From: Prevotellaceae bacterium
Lineage (GTDB): Bacteria > Bacteroidota > Bacteroidia > Bacteroidales > UBA932
DNA length: 41,010 bases
Assembly (NCBI GenBank): GCA_031278545.1
Contig: JAITKF010000010.1
Coordinates: forward strand, 1-41,010
Direction of reading: 5' to 3'
A program made the translations under genes and the position numbers. The notes beneath the pieces were generated by a model, which saw only the letters and a list, made by a program, of their open reading frames with translations, was not told where the DNA came from and did not search any database. Positions 27,568-35,310 of the stretch are shown in pieces. Every line of letters begins with the position of its first letter. The stretch's first letter is position 1.

Positions 27568-27575
27568 TACCTTTG
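27568..27575 (+). promoter_or_regulatory. -7 box of the GntR regulator gene
   Basis: TACCTTTG fits TAnnTTTG and lies 54 nt before the regulator start. No good TTG is found at the expected distance, as would suit an activated or weak promoter. Confidence 0.55.
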
Positions 27576-27629
27576 TAAAAAACACATTCGTAGAATAAAG
27601 GCAAAATATCGTATAATGAATAACCCACG

Positions 27630-28358
27630 ATGAAACTGACAATAGACCATTCTTCACCGATACCCTTGTATGTACAGATAGAAGCGCAGCTTCGCAAGAT
27701 TATCCAGTCGCCCGATTATAAAAAAGGGAAGAAATTTCCTAATGAAGTAGATTTGTCAAAAAAATTGGGCATATCGCGGAGTACGTTGCGGCAGGCAATT
27801 AATAAATTGGTGTTCGAAGGGCTGCTGATTCGTAAAAAAGGCATCGGCACCGTTGTTTCCGATACGGCGATTATTTCTAAAGCCCGCAACTGGCTAAGTT
27901 TTTCTCAAGAGATGAAAGCATTAGGCATCGAAGTAAAAAATTATGCGCTTCGAGTCAGATGGGTGAAGCCGACCGAAGAGCTTAGCCGTTTTTTTAATAT
28001 TCCGAAAGATACAAAGATATTAAAGTTGGAGCGTTTGCGCGGTAAGCCCGAACATCCGTTCGTTTACTTCATATCGTATTTCAATCCGCGTATAGGACTT
28101 ACGGGCAACGAAGATTTTTCGCAACCTTTGTATGACATCCTTGAAAAAAAATACCATACCATCGTCAAACTGTCGAAAGAAGAAGTCAGCGCTATTGTGG
28201 CCGACCGCACGCTGGCCGCAAAACTGGACATCACGGTCGGAGACCCGCTCCTGAGGCGTAAGCGTTTTGTCTATGACCCTGGCAATCGTCCCATTGAATG
28301 GAATGTGGGCTATTACCGCGCCGACAGTTTTGTTTATACCATCGAATCGGAACGCTAA
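27630..28358 (+). CDS. GntR-family (HutC type) regulator with UTRA domain
   Basis: A 242-aa regulator. A winged-helix domain (about 6-76) begins SSPIPLYVQIEAQLRKII and has the recognition helix SRSTLRQAINKLVFEG. A UTRA effector domain (about 95-235) follows, with TKILKLERLRG and a closing LLRRKRFVYDPGNRPIEWN then YYRADSFVY. UTRA domains sense small metabolites such as sugar phosphates. It is divergent to the PUL and most likely represses it until a mannose derivative binds. Susceptible glycan loci of Bacteroidota more often use hybrid two-component or SusR-like regulators, so a GntR controller is notable. Confidence 0.92.
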   Translation: MKLTIDHSSPIPLYVQIEAQLRKIIQSPDYKKGKKFPNEVDLSKKLGISRSTLRQAINKLVFEGLLIRKKGIGTVVSDTAIISKARNWLSFSQEMKALGIEVKNYALRVRWVKPTEELSRFFNIPKDTKILKLERLRGKPEHPFVYFISYFNPRIGLTGNEDFSQPLYDILEKKYHTIVKLSKEEVSAIVADRTLAAKLDITVGDPLLRRKRFVYDPGNRPIEWNVGYYRADSFVYTIESER

Positions 28359-28374
28359 GACAGCATTACGGATT

Positions 28375-28472
28375 GGCGTCGTAAGAGATTCATTCTTCTT
28401 TGCCTACTAAGAACAAGCCGCTCGAACGGCGGGCTACCGATTTGAAATGGCGCCGGCGCCGCCCTGCACGGA
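28375..28472. pseudogene. Relic of a second PUL copy: clpX/permease edge fused to a GH92 fragment
   Basis: Bases 28375-28414 match the clpX end/permease stop junction at 13801-13841. Bases 28417-28472 match the interior of the GH92 gene near 15303-15364, with 21 identical bases at 28429-28449 and 15313-15333. Order and orientation are the same as in the intact locus, but about 1.45 kb (the permease gene and GH92 end) is missing and the frame is broken. On the minus strand the remnant reads VQGGAGA and, after a frameshift, FQIGSPPFERL. In GH92 the matching words are VQGGASA and FQIGSPLFDRI. Confidence 0.8.
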
Positions 28473-28504
28473 AACGAACAGTCAGTGTTCAGAAACGAAC
28501 AGTC
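28471..28504. promoter_or_regulatory. Tandem 13-bp repeats, candidate activator sites upstream of the sigma-54 promoter
   Basis: GAAACGAACAGTC occurs at 28471-28483 and 28492-28504, 21 bp apart, which puts both on the same face of the helix. They start about 85 bp upstream of the sigma-54 promoter, where enhancer-binding proteins usually bind. Shorter related ACGTTTC words lie after the promoter. Confidence 0.65.
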
Positions 28505-28555
28505 CTATTCCTTGTCCTCAAAAGAAATCAACTAAGAAACAGGTTGCTGTTATTT

Positions 28556-28571
28556 TGGCACAACGATTGCG
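28556..28571 (+). promoter_or_regulatory. Sigma-54 promoter of the ABC ATPase gene
   Basis: TTGGCAC-N5-TTGC at 28555-28570 has the invariant GG and GC at the correct -24/-12 spacing and matches the RpoN consensus at all key bases. Transcription would start near 28582, giving a leader of about 65 nt. The rpoN gene and the needed AAA+ activator are not in this window. Confidence 0.8.
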
Positions 28572-28646
28572 TTAAAGTAACAAGGGACGTTTCTGTTTAT
28601 AACGTTTCCGTTTTTTATTATGAATTATAAAAAGGACAGTAAAAAG

Positions 28647-29357
28647 ATGTTAAAAATTACGGATCTTGTGAAAATCTACCGGACAGAAGAGGTAGAGACG
28701 GTGGCGCTTAACAGGCTTTCGATGGAGGTGACGGCGCGTGAGTTTGTGGCCGTTATGGGGCCTTCGGGCTGCGGTAAGTCGACGTTGCTGAATATTCTGG
28801 GAATGCTCGATGAGCCTGATTCTGGAAGTTTCCTGTTTAATGGCATTGAGGTGGGGAGGTTTAATGAGTATAGGCGTAGCGAATTGCGGAAGGCTAATAT
28901 CGGCTTCGTGTTCCAGAGTTTTAATCTGATTGACGAGTTGACGGTGTTCGAGAATGTGGAACTGCCGCTGGTGTATAACAATGTGCGGTCGGGGGAGCGT
29001 AAAAGATTGGTGGAGGCGGCACTGGATGGGGTAGAGATGATGCATCGCCGTAATCATTTCCCGATGCAGCTTTCCGGAGGGCAGCAGCAGCGGGTGGCCG
29101 TGGCGCGGGCGGTGGTGAATAATCCCAAGTTGATACTGGCCGACGAGCCTACGGGTAATCTCGATAGCCGTAACGGTGCGGAGGTGATGCAAATGCTTAC
29201 GTCGCTCAATGATAAGGGTACGACTATTGTGATGGTTACTCATAGCGAGCATGATGCCCGCTATGCGCACCGTATTGTTCACATGCTCGACGGCGAAACT
29301 GTTACGGAGAACTTCATGAGGGAACTGCTGTATGCTTTGCCAAAGAAGGGACAATGA
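28647..29357 (+). CDS. ABC transporter ATP-binding protein, LolD/MacB type
   Basis: A 236-aa ABC ATPase. Walker [10 protein letters not shown] is at 38-46, the Q-loop lies in [10 protein letters not shown], signature [14 protein letters not shown] near 141, Walker [14 protein letters not shown] near 161-173 and the switch His in [10 protein letters not shown]. This subgroup pairs with FtsX-like permeases in lipoprotein release or mechanotransmission-type efflux. The partners are probably the two permeases at 30099 and 32472. I choose ATG 28647 ([13 protein letters not shown]); an ATG at 28620 would add nine residues. The last 44 nt overlap the converging AraC-like gene. Confidence 0.93.
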   Translation: MLKITDLVKIYRTEEVETVALNRLSMEVTAREFVAVMGPSGCGKSTLLNILGMLDEPDSGSFLFNGIEVGRFNEYRRSELRKANIGFVFQSFNLIDELTVFENVELPLVYNNVRSGERKRLVEAALDGVEMMHRRNHFPMQLSGGQQQRVAVARAVVNNPKLILADEPTGNLDSRNGAEVMQMLTSLNDKGTTIVMVTHSEHDARYAHRIVHMLDGETVTENFMRELLYALPKKGQ

Positions 29358-29838
29358 GCTGGCCCTGGCGGCGGGAACCGCTATGGCTGCGACGATGCCG
29401 CGCCTTTATATATTCGGTGGGGGAGCAGTTCTCCATCCGGTAAAAGAAGTGGCTGAACCCGCTGACCGAAAAACCAAGCGACGACGCTACGTCGGACACC
29501 CGCCACCGGGTGCGCAGTTTATCGCAGGCCGACATGTGCTGGTATTGCACCACCCATTGATACGCCGTAAGGCCGCTCATGGCCTCGATAGCCGGCCCCA
29601 GCAACCCCGGCTTAACGCCCATCGCTTTGGCTATGCCACTCAATCTGAGTCCCACGCCCTCTTCGACGATAGTGGCAAAGAGATTAAAAAAATCATTCCC
29701 CGTCAGGCGGATGCTGGTTATTTCCGGGTGGGGTATCCCATTATCCCGGTCTGCCCGTATGGCGTCGAATTGTTCAATCGATACATAGACGTCGGCGGGC
29801 TCGATTTGCTTGTATTTTTCTGCAACAAAAACAATCAT
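29314..29838 (-). CDS. Short AraC-type helix-turn-helix regulator
   Basis: A 174-aa protein. The C-terminal part (about 60-150) has the AraC double-HTH pattern: LRLSGIAKAMGVKPGLLGPA, then YQWVVQYQHMSACDKL and RVSDVASSLGFSVSGFSHFF, then the closing SPTEYIKARHR. The N-terminal part (YKQIEPADVYVSIEQFDAIR) is a short helical region also seen in Bacteroidota relatives, with no sugar-binding cupin. It sits inverted between the ATPase and permease genes. ATG 29838 fits the promoter just upstream; an upstream in-frame start at 29886 would lie inside it. About 25 residues after the HTH overlap the ATPase gene antisense and look unconserved. Confidence 0.78.
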   Translation of the reverse strand: MIVFVAEKYKQIEPADVYVSIEQFDAIRADRDNGIPHPEITSIRLTGNDFFNLFATIVEEGVGLRLSGIAKAMGVKPGLLGPAIEAMSGLTAYQWVVQYQHMSACDKLRTRWRVSDVASSLGFSVSGFSHFFYRMENCSPTEYIKARHRRSHSGSRRQGQLIVPSLAKHTAVPS

Positions 29839-29854
29839 AACATAAATTTTAGAT

Positions 29855-29886
29855 GCAAAAGTACGTATCTTTCGTTTTGGAAACAA
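29855..29886 (-). promoter_or_regulatory. Bacteroidota-type promoter of the AraC-like gene
   Basis: On the minus strand, TTG at 29886-29884, a 20-nt spacer and TACTTTTGC at 29863-29855. The start codon lies 17 nt further on. Two palindromes begin about 10 bp behind the -33 box. Confidence 0.75.
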
Positions 29887-29896
29887 GATATATATG

Positions 29897-29974
29897 TAGT
29901 ATTTGATGTTAATATACTATTCGTCAAATTATGCATGATAGTATTTGATTTTAATATATTTTTCGTCAAATCAT
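29897..29974. promoter_or_regulatory. Twin 36-bp repeats with ATTTGA/TCAAAT palindromes
   Basis: Two near-identical units start at 29897 and 29939, period 42 bp (four helical turns). Each begins TAGTATTTGAT and ends CGTCAAAT, so each carries the inverted repeat ATTTGA-N17-TCAAAT. They lie between the AraC-like gene and the first permease gene. Direct spacing plus internal symmetry marks them as binding sites for a dimeric regulator, probably the AraC-like protein. Confidence 0.65.
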
Positions 29975-30098
29975 ATTATATATTCTATCTCTTTACTCGT
30001 TTCGGCGCCTCATCCTTCGTAGCTCATCCATCATACAGGCGTATGATTATACGCCCCTACATTGTCCATTATTCACTATCTATTACTTATTAAGAATT

Positions 30099-32426
30099 AT
30101 GCTTCGATATATTACGCGTGACAAGGTTTTTTCCTTCATTAACCTGTTTGGGCTGGCGGTGGGCTTTACGGCTGTGGCTTACATCGGCAATTTTATCGCG
30201 CAGGAAACGGGATACGATAATTTTCATGTAAACGGCAAGCATATTTATCGTGTGTCGGTGAATGATCGTAACGATGAGTCGTTTGGCGAGGCGTATACGA
30301 TCATTCCCGCTATCGGACCGGCGGCAAAAGCGCAAATTCCCGAAGTGGTGGAGTATGCCCGCGTGTCGGTTCCTTATAGCTATTTTATTTCATGGGGGGA
30401 GAAGTCGTTAAAGACGGAGAATGTCGTGTTTGCCGATACGGCTTTTTTCGATTTGTTTAGTTTTCCGCTGTTGAAGGGCGATAAGAGTGCCGTTCTGTCA
30501 GCGCCCTATACGGTGGCACTGTCCGCACAGACGGCCGACAGGCTGTTCGGCGACGTGGAGCCAGTTGGGAAAACGGTGCGGATTAATGGCGCGGATTATA
30601 CCGTAACGGGCGTCGCCGCCGAGCCGCCGTTGAACTCCGACCTGCGGTTTAGTGCGCTGGCGTCGTTCGCGACTTTGTATCGTATGCCCGACCGTTCTAT
30701 GGGGTGGAATGGTGGCAACCAGTATATGACCTACCTGCACGTGAATCCCCGTGCGGAAATGCCGGTGGTCGTGCAAAAACTGAACGGCCTGCTGCGGGAG
30801 CGCCTGAAAGACGATTATACGGCGCTCGACGCCTACCTGCGTCCGCTGCAAGAGTTGCATCTTCGTTACAGTTACGAGTCGCCCTATCTGCGGCTGGCGT
30901 TGCTGGTGCTGTCGGCGGTGGCGTTGCTGACGGTCGTGGTGGCGGTCATTAATTTTGTGAACCTCACAACTGCGCGTTCGCTGAAGCGGATTAAGGAGGC
31001 CGGTGTGCGCAAGGCGTTGGGTGCGCGGCGTGGCGATTTGGTGCAGCTGTTCCTCGGAGAGTCATTATGTGTAAGTATGGTTGCTTTTGTGTGTACCTGT
31101 CTTCTGTTTAAGCTGCTCGAACCCGTCTATGTCAGTTTGACGAACAGCCCTGTGGCTTACGATGGGCGGACGGGGTTTGTGTTCCTTTGTATCGGGGGGC
31201 TGGCGGTGGTAACGGGTGTTTTGGGCGGCAGTTATCCGGCTTTGCGTCTGTCGTCGCTGCCGATGAGCGAGGTGTCGAAGGGCGGCGGTGAACGGAAACG
31301 GAAAAAACATCAGGTGCAAAATGTATTAGTCGTCGTGCAGCTGGCGATTTCGAGCGTGCTGATTGTGGCCACCGGCGTGGTGTACAGGCAGCTGGCTTAT
31401 GTGCAGCAAAAGGATATTGGTTTCAGGAAAGAGGGTATTATCACCATTCCGTTGACGGGTAAAGATGAACGGGCAAATGCCGCGGCGCTGAAGGAACAGC
31501 TGTCTTCGACGACGGGTGTTATGGCATCGTCGTCATCATCGGATGTGCCGTGCGGTAATTTTACGCGCAACGGCTACTTGTTGCCGAAGGCGACACAGTT
31601 TTCGCTGATACATGTGGTCGACGTCGATGGTGATTTTCCGGAGGTATACGGTATCCGGCTGAAGACCGGTCGCTTTTTTCCGAAGGATAATCACGCCGCT
31701 ACATCGGCTTACGTTATCAACGAACGGCTGGCGCAACAGATCGGGGGCGTCGACGCGGCGCTCGGGCAAACGATACAACGCAACGGCGCGCATGAAATTA
31801 TCGGCGTGGTCGACGATTTCCATTATGCGTCGCTCTATAACGATATCGAGCCACTGATTATGACGAACCGTCCCGAAGCGGGGGCGTTCACGAAAGTGTC
31901 TATAAAATATAGCTCCCCGAGCGTCGGGGATGTGCTGCAACGGATAGAGGAGGTCTGGCACAGGGTGAACCCCGATAGCCCGTTTGAGTATGTTTTTTTC
32001 GACGACCTGTATAAAAGCCAGTACGAACTGGAGGGTTATTTCGGGCGCCTTTTCTTTTGCTTTGCGGTGATTGCAATTGTGCTGGCGGCACTGGGGATGT
32101 TAAACCTGATGGCCTATACGACGGAACAGCGGAAGAAGGAAATCGGTATCCGTAAAGTCGTCGGTGCATCGGTGCAGGATATTCTGGCGCTGCTGCTGTG
32201 GAAAACAGGCCGGCAGCTGATTGTCGCTAATCTGATAGCATGGCCGGTGGCGTGGTACGTCGCGCAACAATGGCTCAATCATTTTGCCTATCGTGTTCCG
32301 GTCGGCTGGATGGTCTTTGCCGTATCCCTGCTGGCGTCTGTGGCGATAACCTTACTGTCGGTGGGCTTTCAGGCCTACCGTGCAGCTACGGCAAATCCGG
32401 TGGAGGCGATAAAAGTTAATGGTTAA
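30099..32426 (+). CDS. FtsX/MacB-type ABC transporter permease 1
   Basis: A 775-aa membrane protein of the large Bacteroidota permease family with two MacB-periplasmic-core and two FtsX modules. The first membrane segment is at FSFINLFGLAVGF (about 11-23). A periplasmic domain follows, then membrane segments near 265-400 with RSLKRIKEAGVRKALGARRG, a second periplasmic domain, and a last FtsX block with TTEQRKKEIGIRKVVGASVQ. It ends in AYRAATANPVEAIKVNG, like its neighbour. With the LolD-type ATPase it probably moves lipoproteins or peptides out of the inner membrane; the substrate is unknown. No terminator separates it from the next gene (45 nt). Confidence 0.88.
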   Translation: MLRYITRDKVFSFINLFGLAVGFTAVAYIGNFIAQETGYDNFHVNGKHIYRVSVNDRNDESFGEAYTIIPAIGPAAKAQIPEVVEYARVSVPYSYFISWGEKSLKTENVVFADTAFFDLFSFPLLKGDKSAVLSAPYTVALSAQTADRLFGDVEPVGKTVRINGADYTVTGVAAEPPLNSDLRFSALASFATLYRMPDRSMGWNGGNQYMTYLHVNPRAEMPVVVQKLNGLLRERLKDDYTALDAYLRPLQELHLRYSYESPYLRLALLVLSAVALLTVVVAVINFVNLTTARSLKRIKEAGVRKALGARRGDLVQLFLGESLCVSMVAFVCTCLLFKLLEPVYVSLTNSPVAYDGRTGFVFLCIGGLAVVTGVLGGSYPALRLSSLPMSEVSKGGGERKRKKHQVQNVLVVVQLAISSVLIVATGVVYRQLAYVQQKDIGFRKEGIITIPLTGKDERANAAALKEQLSSTTGVMASSSSSDVPCGNFTRNGYLLPKATQFSLIHVVDVDGDFPEVYGIRLKTGRFFPKDNHAATSAYVINERLAQQIGGVDAALGQTIQRNGAHEIIGVVDDFHYASLYNDIEPLIMTNRPEAGAFTKVSIKYSSPSVGDVLQRIEEVWHRVNPDSPFEYVFFDDLYKSQYELEGYFGRLFFCFAVIAIVLAALGMLNLMAYTTEQRKKEIGIRKVVGASVQDILALLLWKTGRQLIVANLIAWPVAWYVAQQWLNHFAYRVPVGWMVFAVSLLASVAITLLSVGFQAYRAATANPVEAIKVNG

Positions 32427-32471
32427 TGGCCTGCGGGGGATGAAAATAAAGAAATAAGTAAATTAAAAACT

Positions 32472-34877
32472 ATGTTACGTCTTACTATTCGCAATTTACG
32501 CCGGTATAACCTGTATACGTGGATTAACGTTACGGGGTTGGCTGTCGGGCTGACGGCTTGTATCCTTATTCTGTTTTGGGTACAGGACGAGCTCAATTAC
32601 GACCGCTTTCATTCGAAAGCCGACGATATTTACCGACTGAATTATGCCTACGACCTTAAGGTTAACGAGTTTTGGGCGGTGTCGCCGGTTCCATTAGCGC
32701 CGACAGTGCAAGAGGCCTTTCCCGAAATTGTCGATATTTGTCGTGTGACCGGATACCACGACGTTGCCTACTGGAAATACGGCGGGAGCAAATATTCCCT
32801 CGCGGGCTATGCGGTCGATGCATCGTTTCTAAGGCTCTTTGATTTTCCGCTGTACGAAGGCGACCGCGACAATCCGTTCCCCGACCCCTATTCCGTGATC
32901 CTTTCGGAGACAAAAGCCAAGGCGCTCTTCGGCGATAAGAACCCTGTCGGCGAAGCGTTGGTGACCGACCGAGATATTCATTTCCGCGTCAGCGGCGTCA
33001 TTAAAGACCCGCCGGCACATTCGAGCTTTCAATTCGATTACCTACTGCCCTTGGAAGCCTTGCAGCATACATACAGGGGCAACGGGCCATGGAAACTGAT
33101 ACACGACGATTGGGGATGGTTTCGTTGTGAAACATATTTCCTGCTGCGTCGTGGGGAAGATACTCAGGCCTTGGCGGCGAAGATGTCGGAATACATTACG
33201 ACTGTCAAGCGGAAGGCCTCCGTAGAGGCGGCGTTCGGGACAGAGGAAGAGGCAGGGGAGTGGACATACAGATTTGTTTTACAACCACTGACTCAGATGC
33301 ATCTGTACTACGCCGACGGCGAGCCGAACGGCATGAAGGAAGTCCGGCTATTGGCGCTTATCAGCGCACTGATTCTGTTAGTGGCCTGCATCAATTATGT
33401 AAATTTGGTCACAGCCCGCGCCGTGAAGCGCAGCAAAGAGATGGCTGTCCGTAAAATCATGGGCGCACGTAAGCCGCGACTGTTTTTCCAACTGATGCAG
33501 GAGACGCTGGCGCTGCTGCTTATTTCGCTGGCGGCGGCATCGTTCCTGCTTTACTTTCTGCTGCCGATGTATAACGAATTTACGGGAAAGACACTAGTGT
33601 ATAGCATCGCCAATCCGTCGATATGGGCGGTGTACGCAGTAATTGCTGCGAGCGTACTGTTGCTGGCGGGGCTGTACCCGGCGTTCTTGCTGTCGGCCTT
33701 TCGCCCGATGGACGCTTTCCGCAGTCGCGAAAGCGGACGCAAACGCGGAACCTACCTCCGAAAGGCGCTGGTCGTGCTACAATTTGCCGTATCGTTTGGC
33801 CTGATTGTCGCTACGCTCGGCATTACGCTGCAATTGGAATACATGCGCCGGAAGGATATGGGCTACGACAAGGAACATGTCTTTAACTTCCCGGCAGAAA
33901 AGATGAAGGAACACTATGAGACGGTGCGGGACGAACTCCTGCGCAATCCCGACATCCTCGACATCACGGCTGCCGAGCATCAGGATATGCTGATGTATAC
34001 TATGTATGGCAGCACTTACTGGGAGGCTAAGCCCGATGACCTCCATGTGTGGGTTCACATCTCCCATGTACAACCCAATTTCTGCGATATGATGAAAATC
34101 CCCCTTCTGCAGGGCGAAGGACTGTCGTTGAGTGACACATTCAATCTTGTGGTGAATGAGGAAGCCGTCCGCGTCATGGGCATGGACGACCCCATTGGGC
34201 AACTCGTTTACCTGAACAAAAGCGATAAACAACCCTACCGGATTAAAGGCGTGATGAAGGATTTCCATTGCGTTCAGCTAAAAGAACGGATACCGCCGCT
34301 ACTGCTGCTGAATATTCTACCGAATAACACGTGGCAAAACGGAGCGATTTACATCAAAACTACCGGTGCCGGCGTCCAAAGTGCGCTCGAAAGCATCAAA
34401 CCGTTATGGAATCAATATAACCCCGAGGGGGAATTTACTTACCGGTTTTTAGACGATACGTTTGACGAGATTTACCATACAGAAATCCGCATGGGACGTA
34501 TGCTGACGCTGTTTGCCCTGATTGCCGTCTTCATCTCCTGCATTGGGTTGTTTGGATTAGTTACTTATACCGCCGAATCGCGGACAAAAGAAATCGGCAT
34601 CCGCAAAGTCTTCGGCGCTACAGTCGGAGGTATTATCGCGATGCTGTCGAAGGAATTTCTATGGTTAGTGGGCATCGCCATGCTGCTGGCGTTCCCTGTG
34701 GTCTATTTCTGGCTGCATCAACTGCTGGAAAACTACGCCTATCGTATCCCGTTAGCATGGTGGCTTTTTGCTGCCGGCGCCGTAATAACCCTCCTGCTTA
34801 CCCTGCTATCGGTAGGCTTTAAGGCCTACCGCGCAGCTACGGCAAACCCCGTAGAGGCAATAAAAGTTAATGGTTAG
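32472..34877 (+). CDS. FtsX/MacB-type ABC transporter permease 2
   Basis: An 801-aa paralogue of the upstream permease with the same layout. The N-terminal membrane segment is at LYTWINVTGLAVGLTACILI. A periplasmic domain, a middle FtsX block with KRSKEMAVRKIMGARKPRLF, a second periplasmic domain and an end block with AESRTKEIGIRKVFGATVGG follow. The final 17 residues, AYRAATANPVEAIKVNG, are identical to those of the first permease and the DNA there is nearly so. The pair probably forms a heterodimer with the ATPase at 28647. Confidence 0.88.
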   Translation: MLRLTIRNLRRYNLYTWINVTGLAVGLTACILILFWVQDELNYDRFHSKADDIYRLNYAYDLKVNEFWAVSPVPLAPTVQEAFPEIVDICRVTGYHDVAYWKYGGSKYSLAGYAVDASFLRLFDFPLYEGDRDNPFPDPYSVILSETKAKALFGDKNPVGEALVTDRDIHFRVSGVIKDPPAHSSFQFDYLLPLEALQHTYRGNGPWKLIHDDWGWFRCETYFLLRRGEDTQALAAKMSEYITTVKRKASVEAAFGTEEEAGEWTYRFVLQPLTQMHLYYADGEPNGMKEVRLLALISALILLVACINYVNLVTARAVKRSKEMAVRKIMGARKPRLFFQLMQETLALLLISLAAASFLLYFLLPMYNEFTGKTLVYSIANPSIWAVYAVIAASVLLLAGLYPAFLLSAFRPMDAFRSRESGRKRGTYLRKALVVLQFAVSFGLIVATLGITLQLEYMRRKDMGYDKEHVFNFPAEKMKEHYETVRDELLRNPDILDITAAEHQDMLMYTMYGSTYWEAKPDDLHVWVHISHVQPNFCDMMKIPLLQGEGLSLSDTFNLVVNEEAVRVMGMDDPIGQLVYLNKSDKQPYRIKGVMKDFHCVQLKERIPPLLLLNILPNNTWQNGAIYIKTTGAGVQSALESIKPLWNQYNPEGEFTYRFLDDTFDEIYHTEIRMGRMLTLFALIAVFISCIGLFGLVTYTAESRTKEIGIRKVFGATVGGIIAMLSKEFLWLVGIAMLLAFPVVYFWLHQLLENYAYRIPLAWWLFAAGAVITLLLTLLSVGFKAYRAATANPVEAIKVNG

Positions 34878-35130
34878 TGGTTAATGAAGGATAATGTGCG
34901 TCTCTCTGTGGTTTTCTGTGTCCCTCTGTGTAATTTAGAGGAATGTTATACAGAAAGCCACAGAGAGGGGGATGCGCCGGTTCAGGATGATAGGGTACCC
35001 AAGATGGTTGGATGCCGGCGGTTCTTAAAACAGGGCAGAGTCAGCCGGGTTAGCCGGTAACCAAAAAACAGGGGATGTATCCTTGAGATATCCGCCTTTT
35101 TACAATTTTAAATAAAGAACTCATGAAATG
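34878..35130. other. Non-coding stretch after the permeases
   Basis: No gene seen. It begins with the CTCTGTG inverted-repeat element (34902-34967). Further on, a GCCGGTT/AGCCGGGT-rich part near 34974-35060 has weak pairing only. A plus-strand frame opening at 35123 lies opposite the lolA extension and has no recognisable family. Confidence 0.5.
34902..34967. repeat. Inverted-repeat element with CTCTGTG words
   Basis: Arms of 18 nt at 34902-34919 and 34950-34967 (CTCTCTGTGGTTTTCTGT and ACAGAAAGCCACAGAGAG) pair with one wobble-type mismatch. The 30-nt loop holds a smaller CCTCT/AGAGG stem. Bases 34915-34929 are identical to 8423-8437. It lies 24 nt after the permease stop and could act in termination or be a small mobile repeat. 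Confidence 0.6.
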
Positions 35131-35310
35131 TCAAACAACGGTCAACACCTGTTCGTACGTGACCGTGTGGAGGCTCAGGAGCGTTGAGCTGCCTAAAAAA
35201 TACGTCGTTACTTTTACCCCTCCTTTTTCGCCGGACATCATGGCGGTCGGGGTCATGATAATCGGCTCCGACGGGTTTTCGCCGGAGTATTTATTTTCAT
35301 TTCCCGCAGG
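35131..35310 (-). other. In-frame open extension after the lolA stop
   Basis: Reading on past the lolA TAG (35311-35313) in the same frame gives 59 sense codons before a TGA at 35131-35133. The text contains GENPSEPIIMTPTAMM and GGVKVTTYFLGSST and has no obvious family. An internal ATG could start a separate small gene, or it may be a lost C-terminal extension. The plus strand is also open here, so chance is possible. Confidence 0.3.

Noticed and set aside
28400-28630. Small basic open frame before the ABC ATPase
   Set aside because: It spans the GH92 relic, the tandem repeats and the sigma-54 promoter, which explain the sequence better.
29332-30093. Plus-strand frame through the AraC-like gene and its upstream region
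   Set aside because: The minus-strand frame has a clear HTH pattern and promoter, and the plus frame runs through AT-rich operator repeats.
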